IMG/VR virus record: IMGVR_UViG_3300002835_000422
Location: 1-40,557 of that record
From: a virus
Length of the DNA: 40,557 nucleotides
Strand: one strand, 5' to 3'
The translations under genes and the position numbers were made by a program. Below the pieces are notes generated by a model. The model saw only the letters and a list, made by a program, of their open reading frames with translations, did no database searches and had not been told where the DNA came from. This document shows, one piece after another, positions 19,722 to 29,034 of the stretch (the first letter of the stretch is position 1; every line of letters starts with the position of its first letter).

Positions 19722-22700
19722 TTATAAGTTAAATAGCGATGTTACGGAATCGGCTGTCAAACTATTGGATGCATTGCTTGCACGCAATGCAGGATTATCT
19801 ATAGTAATTGCCGAGAACGTATCTATTTCTGTATCGTTTGTTACTTTCACTTCTAACGACTTTGCATTATATGGCATTGTTTCATTATTTATTTCGCTAA
19901 AAACACTCAATCCTGCAGGATGTAGTACAGAGCGAATACTGCTACCCCATTCTTCTATAGACTTAGATGAACGTATAACATACGAAAATGGTTGATAAAA
20001 TGCAATCGAATCTTCTGTTGCATATTGGGTCTTGCCTTGCAGATACATATTTTCTGATAGCTGTCCCGATGTATCTTTCCAATATGATTTTGCAATAGCC
20101 ATACCACCTATGTTGGCACGCAATGTTGCAGTATCTAAAAAGCGAAGGACTATATTTCCAGTATGCGTAGCAGCCGAAGATAAATATGTGTTTCCAGAAT
20201 CTATAATTTCAATTAAAGGTGATGATGTATTCCTATTTGGTATTTCTATATAGAAAAATTCAGCTTGCTCAAACAAATAATCGTCTCTAATTTCAAGAGT
20301 TATATTTGCAATGTTTGAACTAATTGCAGGAAAATACCCGTCTAAAGAACTTATTCTATCAAAATCACCTAAAGTAATATCACCCTTTTGACCTATAATT
20401 CTCCAAGGAATTATAGTACCGTCAGGTATATTTGAAGTGACTAATGATAAAGTAACATTGCTACCTTCAACTACCCTGGTCCTATTTGCGTTAATAACAA
20501 AATCGGGTCTGGTTGTAACTGAAGTATCTAATACTGTTATTGTACTTGATACTTGTAAAGAATATGGAAAAGTAGGATCTAATAATAAAACTATTGTTTC
20601 AAGCCCTTCAGATTTTTTATCATCTAAAACAGTTAACGTAAGATTTGCTTGTGTTTGGTTTGCTGTTCCTGTAGGTAAAAATGTAAGAACTCCGGTAAGA
20701 ACACCTTCTGCAATATCATCTGCTTGTATACCAAATATTCTATATGGCACAACTGTACCAGGAGTTAGATCTACTGCCTTTATAAAGAAGTTAGCATAAC
20801 TACCTTCATATATTGCAGAAGAAACAGATGTTATACTAAATTTAACTACTATATTTGACGTTGTAGTTGAAGTATCTTTTACGATGACGCCTATGTTTTG
20901 ATTTGCGCCCGTACCTGTTAAAGTTAAATAAAATGTTTCATCAAATTCTGTTTTTAAATCTTTTTTAAGATCCAGTGTTATTCTGCCTTGATTGCTACGA
21001 ACATTAAAATTTCCAGACAACGAAGTTAATCCGGTAAAATCATCTGTACCAATACCAGTTCCCGTAATTGTAAATGGCACCAATGTGTTATTAGGTATAC
21101 CGCTGGTATCCAATATAATCGTTACATTGGAGCCTTCGTTTACCGTAGATGAAGTTGTTGATAGGGTATACGTTGGCACCACAATAGGATCTACAGATTT
21201 AAGTTTCACAGAAATATCATCATTGCCAGTATTAATATACAACGTGTCTATTAATGTAAGATAACGATTGGGCGACCCCTGCAAACTAAAAAGGTCATTA
21301 GCACCTCCAGCAGTGTCTGGAATTTGATTTAATTTAGCATTTGCTATTATAAGATTTCGAGCAGCACTATGAGATAATGTCGGCGATGCTTCTAACGCAC
21401 ATGCCAACATGCCGGTGACCTGCGGCGCAGCCATACTCGTCCCACTAAGTTTTGCTATATAATAAGCGCTGTTTCTTGGATCAGGTACAGGAGTAGTACC
21501 TGTCGTGGCGCCGGTAGTTGTAAGCCACGCACTGGCAATAAGTGCTCCGGGTGCATACAAATCAACTCTTGGACCACAAGAGCTCGTGTCTTGTTTTCTG
21601 TCTGCACCTGGACTTGAAATTGAAGATGATATATTACCTACACATATGACAGTCGATGTGGAACCCGGTGAAGAACCTTGGTTAAAATATATAGGATTAC
21701 CCGAATTAATTCCCGATGCTGTCACAGTATTGTTATAATCAATATCGGTGGGATCGGTTGTTATTTTAACACTATCATTACCAGCGCAGGCTACCATAAT
21801 AATGCCAGCATCAATACAAGCTTGTATATCAGCATCCATCGCAGCATTTCTTAGTCCAATAAGAACATTATTGCTGGAGTTAACAATAATGCCATACGTT
21901 GCCAGCTGATTAATAGTAAATGGGCCAGACACAGTTGAGCCACGATATGTCAGAGAAGTGATATTACCATATGGGATTGTGTAGCGAGAATACCAACTAC
22001 TGTTTACGATTGTTGGCGTCATGTTGCCAACTGAACGTTTTTGGTTGTGCCACTCTAATATGTATTTGTACAAATAGGTATATTGTACGCCACCTGTTAC
22101 ATATTGAGGACTTATGTTATAGATGTTAGCATTAGGCGCCCAACCTTGCGTATTTCCCGCAGCAATACCTGCCACGTGTGCTGCATGTCTGCTATCATCA
22201 GAAGAAGAAGTACGATTAGTTGTTATTGGAGGATTATATACACTGCCATATGCGGCATCACCGGGTATGTTTAGATTATACCAATTAAAATACTTTACTC
22301 TACTGCCGCCAGTGCCATCTGAATTCACAGCAAATTCAGGATGAGATGGATCTAAGACCCCATCTACGATAACTATATCAACGTTTTTACCACTGGCTTT
22401 AAGCGCAACTGTACCAGACAAGTTTGAAGTTGCAGTGGCTGGCGAAGATCCCCAATTGTTATTAGGATTAGACCCATACCAAGACCTATATAATCCCCAA
22501 TTGCGGTCTAAATTAGTCACAGTAAATGACTTGCTCCAACTGCCAGATGTTCTAGACCAAGAAATCAAATTAGTTGAGTCAATCAAAAGCCCACCTGCAA
22601 CGCCAGATAGTCTCAATACAAATGTTTCATCTGATTCTGTTTTTAAATCGTTCTTAATATTTAAAGTTATTCTACCTTGATTATTGAGAATAATAAAGTT

Positions 22701-22868
22701 ACCAGACAACGAAGCTAAACCTACAAAATCGTCTGTATCAATACCTGTACCAGTAATTGTATATGGCACAAGTGTATTATTCGGTATACCTACAGTATCC
22801 AATGTAATTGTTACAGCGGAACCTTCGTTTACTGTAGATGATGTTGCTGATAGAGTATACGTTGCCAT
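19722..22868 (-). CDS. Virion-associated subtilisin-like protease with Calx-beta repeats and gp7-type C-terminus
   Basis: 1048 aa. Residues 1-90 are a Calx-beta-type module. Residues about 150-540 are an S8 subtilase with an apparently full active site: Asp169 (VIVDGVLDPSHPEF), His228 (SRHAAHVAG), oxyanion Asn364 (CAGND) and Ser478 (GTSMAAPQVTG). Three more Calx-beta-like modules follow (about 565-665, 680-780, 790-890). The last 130 residues (SIAFYQPFSYVIRSSKSIEEW, then HPAG) look like the C-terminal domain of the gp7-position wedge protein in marine T4-like phages. There is no signal peptide. It sits between gp8 and the gp7-like N-terminal gene, so it is probably part of the baseplate and might degrade host surface protein. 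Residue numbers are hand-counted. Confidence 0.85.
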   Translation of the reverse strand: MATYTLSATSSTVNEGSAVTITLDTVGIPNNTLVPYTITGTGIDTDDFVGLASLSGNFIILNNQGRITLNIKNDLKTESDETFVLRLSGVAGGLLIDSTNLISWSRTSGSWSKSFTVTNLDRNWGLYRSWYGSNPNNNWGSSPATATSNLSGTVALKASGKNVDIVIVDGVLDPSHPEFAVNSDGTGGSRVKYFNWYNLNIPGDAAYGSVYNPPITTNRTSSSDDSRHAAHVAGIAAGNTQGWAPNANIYNISPQYVTGGVQYTYLYKYILEWHNQKRSVGNMTPTIVNSSWYSRYTIPYGNITSLTYRGSTVSGPFTINQLATYGIIVNSSNNVLIGLRNAAMDADIQACIDAGIIMVACAGNDSVKITTDPTDIDYNNTVTASGINSGNPIYFNQGSSPGSTSTVICVGNISSSISSPGADRKQDTSSCGPRVDLYAPGALIASAWLTTTGATTGTTPVPDPRNSAYYIAKLSGTSMAAPQVTGMLACALEASPTLSHSAARNLIIANAKLNQIPDTAGGANDLFSLQGSPNRYLTLIDTLYINTGNDDISVKLKSVDPIVVPTYTLSTTSSTVNEGSNVTIILDTSGIPNNTLVPFTITGTGIGTDDFTGLTSLSGNFNVRSNQGRITLDLKKDLKTEFDETFYLTLTGTGANQNIGVIVKDTSTTTSNIVVKFSITSVSSAIYEGSYANFFIKAVDLTPGTVVPYRIFGIQADDIAEGVLTGVLTFLPTGTANQTQANLTLTVLDDKKSEGLETIVLLLDPTFPYSLQVSSTITVLDTSVTTRPDFVINANRTRVVEGSNVTLSLVTSNIPDGTIIPWRIIGQKGDITLGDFDRISSLDGYFPAISSNIANITLEIRDDYLFEQAEFFYIEIPNRNTSSPLIEIIDSGNTYLSSAATHTGNIVLRFLDTATLRANIGGMAIAKSYWKDTSGQLSENMYLQGKTQYATEDSIAFYQPFSYVIRSSKSIEEWGSSIRSVLHPAGLSVFSEINNETMPYNAKSLEVKVTNDTEIDTFSAITIDNPALRASNASNSLTADSVTSLFNL
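20910..21180 (-). repeat. Calx-beta coding repeat, copy 2
   Basis: This is the second, closely related Calx-beta module, directly after the protease domain. By eye, most aligned codons with copy 1 (22598-22868) are the same, and differences fall largely at third positions. The remaining two Calx-beta-like modules of the protein are much more diverged. Confidence 0.75.
22598..22868 (-). repeat. Calx-beta coding repeat, copy 1
   Basis: This DNA encodes the first Calx-beta module of the subtilase. It is strongly similar at the base level to copy 2 at about 20910-21180, sharing runs such as CCAGACAACGAAG and ACCTTCGTTTAC. The two copies flank the protease domain, which suggests a fairly recent duplication or insertion. 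Confidence 0.75.
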
Positions 22869-24245
22869 TTAAAATCCAGGATATTTGTATCTAATTGATC
22901 TTACATTTGGAATAGATGTAATTGTAGCATTATGTGAGGTATTGTCAATTGGACTAAACACATTTCCAGTATAATATGCGTTTATATTTTTACCTCTGAC
23001 TAAACCGTGTTGTATTGGAAATGTTAAGGTAACTTGTCCATTTTTAACAATATAAGTTCCTGTTAAAGATTCAGTTGGTAATCCGGGATCAATTATTGTC
23101 TTTGCGCTATAATTTAATCCGGGTTCAATAATTTCTATATTTGTGATTGCGCCAAATCTATTCACACTATTAATTTTTGCTCTTCCAAGAATACCCGCCT
23201 CGTCAGTAATATTTATTGCATTATTCTTTTTATATCCTAACCCACCGTCGACGATATCTATTCTGCTAACAACTGAATATAGTCTTGCTGTTAATTTGGT
23301 TGTTGTAAAATTTTCACCTGTGAGTAATATAGTTTTTGTTGCAGATATTTGTTCGTCTGCTAAAAATTCTCCAGTAATACTAGTTGTATCTAACATTAAT
23401 TCATATACATCAAATCCGTTCAAATCAATTTTAATTACTTTATTAACAATTGCTTTTGCTTTTGACGTTATACCAACTATTTCAGTATTTTCAAAATCAA
23501 AAATGTTTTGTCTACCGGTAATTTGCTTAACTCTTAGAGCTCTAGGAGTAACCAATTTTCCATCAGATGATTTTAAAACAATATCATACGGATAGAAGAA
23601 ATCAATAGATTCTCTGTAAAGAACATTGAACAATAATCTATATGCGGGCTCAGTGCCTTTTTTACTATAGATTTCTCTTATTTTCTTTATCAGCAACCTA
23701 TTATTTGCGCTGCTAGAAACAGTTAAATCGCTTGCATAATTTTGAATAAATCTAGTAACTAAATTTTCTGTTGTCTCATCGATGTCTGCATATTTAGAAA
23801 TATCCTGTAATATCTCTTGTGCTTGATTATTTTGTTCTAAAAATTCATAGTATGCTTTTATGAATGTGACAAACATACCATAATCAGATTGTATGAAATC
23901 TGGTAACTGATCCTCAACTAAAATTGATAATCTATTTTGTATTCTTTTAAAAGGATTCTCTGCACCATTACCGTTATGCAAGGTATAAATTAAAGGATCT
24001 CTTAATTGTGCTAAATTCTTAAAACTATCTGGTATATAAAATTCACCCGTTCTACCATAAAATGTTAGTGTCTGATAAATGCCTTTGCCGGCTCTATCTA
24101 TATCTGCTTGTATTGCTTCTTTACGTGTAGTGTATAACGGATAAAACCATCCTTCTAGATAACCAGCAAAAGATTCGGGTCTAGATGTTCCGTATAATTT
24201 TAAAGGACCCAATAAAGTATCGGGCGCAAAAATATTTTCTGCCAT
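22869..24245 (-). CDS. gp7: gp7-position baseplate wedge protein, N-terminal portion (458 aa)
   Basis: 458 aa. Residues about 110-230 carry DQLPDFIQSDYGMFVTFIKA, KIREIYSKKGTEPAYRLLFN and YRESIDFFYPYD, which I recognise as the N-terminal module of large wedge proteins encoded between gp6 and gp8 in marine T4-like phages. The C-terminal half has GGLGYKKN and PGLNYSAK units, small beta modules common in these wedge proteins. It is far shorter than T4 gp7 (1032 aa). The missing C-terminal domain appears to be at the end of the adjacent subtilase gene. Assignment to gp7 rests on synteny and these modules, not on visible similarity to T4 gp7. Confidence 0.72.
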   Translation of the reverse strand: MAENIFAPDTLLGPLKLYGTSRPESFAGYLEGWFYPLYTTRKEAIQADIDRAGKGIYQTLTFYGRTGEFYIPDSFKNLAQLRDPLIYTLHNGNGAENPFKRIQNRLSILVEDQLPDFIQSDYGMFVTFIKAYYEFLEQNNQAQEILQDISKYADIDETTENLVTRFIQNYASDLTVSSSANNRLLIKKIREIYSKKGTEPAYRLLFNVLYRESIDFFYPYDIVLKSSDGKLVTPRALRVKQITGRQNIFDFENTEIVGITSKAKAIVNKVIKIDLNGFDVYELMLDTTSITGEFLADEQISATKTILLTGENFTTTKLTARLYSVVSRIDIVDGGLGYKKNNAINITDEAGILGRAKINSVNRFGAITNIEIIEPGLNYSAKTIIDPGLPTESLTGTYIVKNGQVTLTFPIQHGLVRGKNINAYYTGNVFSPIDNTSHNATITSIPNVRSIRYKYPGF

Positions 24246-24246
24246 T

Positions 24247-26091
24247 TTATTGTGCGGTTACTGTTACTGTTAACCCAGCTAAACGCTTGGATGTTGTATC
24301 TAATGTGCCATCATCTATAATAAGTATTAAATCTTTTGTTGCGTTAATATCTAATTCTTCAATTTTAGCATAAAATCGAATGTCACTTGTGTTTTCAATA
24401 TATCCTGCAGGATTTAAACTTGCTATAGATATTGTTCCATTGACATAATCAACGGTTCCTAGTGATGATACTAATAAACTATCTGTATAAAGATCATATA
24501 AATTTAAACTACTAGTACCGTTTGTTGTTAAAATATCTTTAATGTATACTGCTTTTATATCATCATTTATTTTATAAAAAAATCCTGTAGACTGTATGCT
24601 TCCTGATAATAATTTATTTGCAAATTTTATAGTTGTTGCGCCGGTATAACTATTTGATATATTAACTACAGGCGTTATTCTTTTATGAATTCTAAAATTT
24701 GTTACGTTACCAACAATGGATGAGTTAATTGAATCTATTGTCTTAGATAATTTAGAATATACAAAATCCTTATCAAATTGTTGTAGTTCTGTAGAAAAAT
24801 ATTCTTCAATTTTTGCTTTAGCTAAGATTTGTATTTCGGGTGTGGTATATCTTGAATTTGCTGGATCAAATTTTACTTTTGTTTCCAAAGTAATATGTAA
24901 GTAATTTGGATCAACAAATTCAGGTATAATAGACATTATTTTTTTATCTTGTAAAATGTCTTGCAATATTTTATTTTTAAGTTCTGTATTAATAGTGTAG
25001 CCAAAATATGGCTTCAATGAAATAATAACCTTACCATATTTTGGTGGAATGTTTTCTTCTCCTCCCCAAACAGATACAGATTCCACTAACGGATAATTGG
25101 ATTCAATAATTGCTTTATAATCTTTTGCTGTCACTGCTCTATTAAATGAAGATAAGAAACGAGGAGCTTTAAATTTAATGTCTTCTAATGTGTCTGGTTC
25201 AGCACCACCCGTTGAGTTTGTTGCCGCTATTATAGTAGACCCTAAATTAACACCGCCTACAAGTGCGCCCAACGAAAATCTTTGTTCTATCTCCCCAGAC
25301 ACATTGCAAACGGAACCATTACTAATTAAGTATTCAATTTTTACTAAATTACCAGATACTAATTTTTTGCCCAAAATATTGTCACCAAAAAATATTTCAT
25401 AAAATCCAGAAGGATTTTCTTCTAAGAAAAACACTTTTGATTCGGCTGTCAATGCTTCTAAATTGTCTGTTAGACTATAACTTTGTGTTGTTAGATCAGT
25501 GTACGAATTTTGAACCGTTACCCTAATTGTGGTTGTATCTATATTTTTATTTGGTATTGTATATTTTTCTTCAGGTCCAGAAACATCAACTCTATAAACA
25601 TAACTTAATGATTCACCCTCTACTATGTCAATATCTGTGAATGTATAGACACCATTTGTTGGTTTAATTGTTACTGAATCTAAGTTTGAAAACGTATACT
25701 GAGTATTATTAATTGTTGTGGTAAAGGGTGAAAACTTAGGTAGTGTTAAAGTGGGCGGCGTATCTACCGGATCATTAATTGTGAATGAAACTTTTGCTAT
25801 AGCGCTTCTATAAGACAATGGTCGATATCCCAAATGTTTTGCAATTGATACCGCAGATTCTCTTTTAACGACAGAATCTAAAAACATTTCATTCGCAACC
25901 ATATTTGCTAAGTAAGCATTATAGTGTGTATTGTATGATAACAAATCTATTAGTATAGATAAACTAGATGCTTCAAAATCATAATCTTTAAAAATAAGAT
26001 TATTATCTTTATCTCTATAGTTTGTTAAAAATTGTTTGAGATTGACTTTAATATCATCAAAGTCTAATTCTGCTAATCTGTAATTTGCCAT
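24247..26091 (-). CDS. gp6: Baseplate wedge protein gp6 (Baseplate_J-like)
   Basis: 614 aa (T4: 660). The N-terminal segment (FLTNYRDKDNNLIFKDYDFE, SILIDLLSYNTHYNAYLANM, NEMFLDSVVKRESAVSIAKHLGYRP) is the conserved gp6 signature. The middle contains a baseplate J-like region with RFLSSFNRAVTAKDYKAI and VWGGEENIPPKYGKVIISLKP. gp6 dimers join the wedges into the inner baseplate ring. It lies one base from gp25 and one from the gp7-like gene, as in T4 order. It looks intact. Confidence 0.96.
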   Translation of the reverse strand: MANYRLAELDFDDIKVNLKQFLTNYRDKDNNLIFKDYDFEASSLSILIDLLSYNTHYNAYLANMVANEMFLDSVVKRESAVSIAKHLGYRPLSYRSAIAKVSFTINDPVDTPPTLTLPKFSPFTTTINNTQYTFSNLDSVTIKPTNGVYTFTDIDIVEGESLSYVYRVDVSGPEEKYTIPNKNIDTTTIRVTVQNSYTDLTTQSYSLTDNLEALTAESKVFFLEENPSGFYEIFFGDNILGKKLVSGNLVKIEYLISNGSVCNVSGEIEQRFSLGALVGGVNLGSTIIAATNSTGGAEPDTLEDIKFKAPRFLSSFNRAVTAKDYKAIIESNYPLVESVSVWGGEENIPPKYGKVIISLKPYFGYTINTELKNKILQDILQDKKIMSIIPEFVDPNYLHITLETKVKFDPANSRYTTPEIQILAKAKIEEYFSTELQQFDKDFVYSKLSKTIDSINSSIVGNVTNFRIHKRITPVVNISNSYTGATTIKFANKLLSGSIQSTGFFYKINDDIKAVYIKDILTTNGTSSLNLYDLYTDSLLVSSLGTVDYVNGTISIASLNPAGYIENTSDIRFYAKIEELDINATKDLILIIDDGTLDTTSKRLAGLTVTVTAQ

Positions 26092-26490
26092 TTATCGTAC
26101 TCTACTTAGTAAAGTTGTAATTGTTATTGGATTGTCTGTATTCTTTAAAGCAAATACTATATTCACAAGTAAATCGTTATCCTCAACTGTTTCCGAAACA
26201 TTTACCTCTATTAATCTAACTCTTGTTTCAAATTTTGTTATTGATTGCTGTATAGTTCTTTCCATTGCAAGTTTTACTGCTGGCGAAAAGTTTTCAAAAA
26301 GCAATGAATGTACTTGTGTACCTATTTCGGGATGAAAAGGTCTTTCAAAATTTCGTGTTTGTATTAGATGTTTTAAAGCTGTTTTAACTGCTTCCTCATC
26401 TGTTTTTAAATACAGGTCTTTCGTAAAAGGGTTAACCTTAAAAGAAAGATCTAAATCTACAAACTTTTTTATCGATTTTTGTGTTGCCAT
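26092..26490 (-). CDS. gp25: Baseplate wedge protein gp25
   Basis: 132 aa, the same length as T4 gp25. It has the family pattern with DLSFKVNPFTKDLYLKTDEE at the start and RNFERPFHPEIGTQVHSLLF in the middle. In the baseplate gp25 forms the wedge core with gp6 and gp53 and starts sheath assembly. It is the first gene of a gp25-gp6-gp7 run, and the gp5 hub gene ends 12 bases upstream. Confidence 0.96.
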   Translation of the reverse strand: MATQKSIKKFVDLDLSFKVNPFTKDLYLKTDEEAVKTALKHLIQTRNFERPFHPEIGTQVHSLLFENFSPAVKLAMERTIQQSITKFETRVRLIEVNVSETVEDNDLLVNIVFALKNTDNPITITTLLSRVR

Positions 26491-26502
26491 AATTGATATT
26501 TA

Positions 26503-29034
26503 TTAACCTAGATTTACCAATTTATTGTATTTAGATTGATGGTTCACAAATGTTTGAACACTTGCGCCCCTTGATTGTACCAATGCGCCTTTGTCAGATA
26601 AGAACGCAACGTGTATCCATGCAACTCTAATTTTATCTGTGCCGGCATATGTTTCATATTCTAAAAGAACTTGTCTGTGAGGAACATTTGCTGTAATCCA
26701 TGCGGCAATATCTTTAATATCGCTAATTTTTCTATTTGGCCAAACTAAATCTGCAGCAGCACCTATTCCATGATCACTACCATTTGTGCCAATTCTAAAA
26801 CCGCTACTAATAATCATACCTGGATATTTTGCATTAATCGGCTCTAAAACATTTTCCGCCAACTGTATTAGATTACAAACAATATCTTGCTCCTGTAATC
26901 CTCGTTGTGCTTGTAAGGCTGGTCCAAATTTCCCAACTAACAAATTACCAAGTGTAAACGATTTTGATAATTTAAATGATCGAGGAAAACTGTTATTAAA
27001 CTTAGTGCATATCTCACAATCTGCTTGTAATATTTTTGCGTTTGATACTACACCAATGCTTCTAGCAAACAAGTCTCCTGCTTTAGGAGTTAGTTGAATA
27101 TTATTTGATATTTCACCTGCCGCTTCTCTTTGTTTATTATATGCATCTGCTTCTGGCTCGCCGGAATCTAATAAGAATGAATCATCATTTAAAGCTTTTC
27201 TTTGTAATACTGGTATTTGTGTAGTGTTGGGTGTCTTCTTTGTTGGTGGTGTTAATACACTTAATGCAATTGCTTTTATAATATTTGCACCCATTTTTGT
27301 TTTTACTATTGCAGCATCAATTAATACTGTTAATCCACCCTTCAAACTTAATGTGCCAGTAGAACTAGACTGAAGATTTAAATCTGAACTAGATTTAATA
27401 TTAATTGCTCCACCACTAGATCTCATACTTATGCTTTTGCCTTGTATGTTGATAGCTCCTTCTGATGCAATATCTAAACCTTTTTTTGCAGTTACAATTG
27501 CTGTATCTGCAACTACAGCTATGTTGCCTGCGGATTGAACTAAAGTATCGCCGCGCCCTGTTACTGACAAATCACCTTCTACTTCTATAACAGCATTGTC
27601 CTTAACTAATATACTTGTTTTGCCTTCCACGGTTAAACAATGCGCACCCTTAACATAAACAAAATTATTACGATCCATTATCTCATAATTTTCGCCTACT
27701 GTTTTCCTGACCATTGACCCATTTACATCTATTTCAATATAGGTTCCTTTTTTGTGGAATACCTGTATTCTTTCAGCGTTAGGTGTACTATCTATTTCTA
27801 TAACATGACCAGCTTCTGTTTCTATTACTTGATTATATGGGTAATTGCCCGCAAATGCTGGATCAGGCTCATCCCAAGTTTGAGATGTTCTAGCCAATTG
27901 TATATTTTCTATCTTATTATTTTCTTTTACCTGAAAAGATAAATGAGACCTATCACCTACTGCAAGTTTATTAACATCGGATAACCCGGCATACTCAAAT
28001 TTTGGATATTTTTTATTGGGATCTTCAAACCCCTTTGCCTTAGCTAAATCTTCATTATTTAATGTAGATGTATTTGGTAAATAGTTACCCGCTTCTTCAT
28101 ATGTTCTAAAAAACTCTGTAGAGTCACCGCCCAATATAGAATTGCCAACGATAAAAAAGTCTCTTGCCTTTGTACCAGCATATGTTTTTTTATCTAACTT
28201 GTCAGAATTTTTTGCTCCCATTACGTGAGCAGATGCTAACAACCCACCTACAACTTGATAGTTATCTGTTTCTTTTACCTTGCCCAATCTGACTAACGTA
28301 TCATAGTTACTTTTCGTATAATCAAACATTGCTGTTTCTTGAACACTTGTACTAGCTAAAAAATCACTTTTAGATTTTATGCCGCCTTTGTTTGTCCAAT
28401 TTAAATTGTTGTCTGCTATATCACTAGTGATAATTCCCCCAGGCGGTCTTCGTAAATATCCAAGATCAATTAGCGTAGATAGTGATAACTGATATTTTCC
28501 CAATTCTCCACTATCACCAACTTTAGTGTAAACACCCGCTGATAAAGTATCGCCTATTGCTTTAGTTAATTTTGTTAAGTCTTGAGACTTTAAAGGTAAT
28601 AAAGTTTCCGTGGCATCTAATTGTACTGCATCATTCTTAATAGCATTGCCCAATGGATCATATACTATATTATTTCTACTGTCTTTTAGTGTGTTTGTTT
28701 CTATACTTGCTTGAACCTGTTTTGCTTTTGTTTCTGCATTTGACGATGGTTTGCCTGCAATCGTTCCCATCATTACAGGTTGTTGTGCCTCCTCACCATC
28801 TAAAAACCAACCCACAACCCAAGAGCCAGTTACTATTCCTATCGGTGTTGTTCCAACTCCTGATGCTGCCGCCGAAGTTATTGGTTGTATAGGTATAGCC
28901 CATGGCAAGTCTTTTGTCGGTAATATTGTTATGTCATCAGTGTGGTATCCAAATATTCTAACTCGGCAACGACCAAGTTTTTCGGGATCGTCTCTACTCT
29001 CAACAACACCTGACCACCAAACCATTTCTTTCAT
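26503..29034 (-). CDS. gp5: Baseplate central spike gp5 with C-terminal M15-like peptidase
   Basis: 843 aa (T4 gp5: 575). Residues 1 to about 95 are the gp5 OB-fold (VWWSGVVESRDDPEKLGRCR, then GTIAGKP). Residues about 170-340 form a helical region at the position of the T4 lysozyme domain, but I do not see a clear T4 lysozyme motif. Residues about 375-610 include ETEAGHVIEIDSTPNAERIQ and a VTAKKGLDIASEGAINIQG-type beta-prism spike. The last 150 residues resemble a zinc M15 peptidase, with SDHGIGAAADL near 755 and WIHVAF near 805. Its start overlaps the gp27-like gene by 4 bases and follows AGAGGTG. It would pierce the outer membrane and cut peptidoglycan peptides. Confidence 0.9.
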   Translation of the reverse strand: MKEMVWWSGVVESRDDPEKLGRCRVRIFGYHTDDITILPTKDLPWAIPIQPITSAAASGVGTTPIGIVTGSWVVGWFLDGEEAQQPVMMGTIAGKPSSNAETKAKQVQASIETNTLKDSRNNIVYDPLGNAIKNDAVQLDATETLLPLKSQDLTKLTKAIGDTLSAGVYTKVGDSGELGKYQLSLSTLIDLGYLRRPPGGIITSDIADNNLNWTNKGGIKSKSDFLASTSVQETAMFDYTKSNYDTLVRLGKVKETDNYQVVGGLLASAHVMGAKNSDKLDKKTYAGTKARDFFIVGNSILGGDSTEFFRTYEEAGNYLPNTSTLNNEDLAKAKGFEDPNKKYPKFEYAGLSDVNKLAVGDRSHLSFQVKENNKIENIQLARTSQTWDEPDPAFAGNYPYNQVIETEAGHVIEIDSTPNAERIQVFHKKGTYIEIDVNGSMVRKTVGENYEIMDRNNFVYVKGAHCLTVEGKTSILVKDNAVIEVEGDLSVTGRGDTLVQSAGNIAVVADTAIVTAKKGLDIASEGAINIQGKSISMRSSGGAINIKSSSDLNLQSSSTGTLSLKGGLTVLIDAAIVKTKMGANIIKAIALSVLTPPTKKTPNTTQIPVLQRKALNDDSFLLDSGEPEADAYNKQREAAGEISNNIQLTPKAGDLFARSIGVVSNAKILQADCEICTKFNNSFPRSFKLSKSFTLGNLLVGKFGPALQAQRGLQEQDIVCNLIQLAENVLEPINAKYPGMIISSGFRIGTNGSDHGIGAAADLVWPNRKISDIKDIAAWITANVPHRQVLLEYETYAGTDKIRVAWIHVAFLSDKGALVQSRGASVQTFVNHQSKYNKLVNLG

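Noticed and set aside
19716-19723. AATAAATA on the minus strand next to the gp8 start
   Set aside because: One mismatch to the late promoter and too close to the ATG to leave a leader. A similar AATAAATA at 26497-26504 before gp25 was rejected for the same reason.
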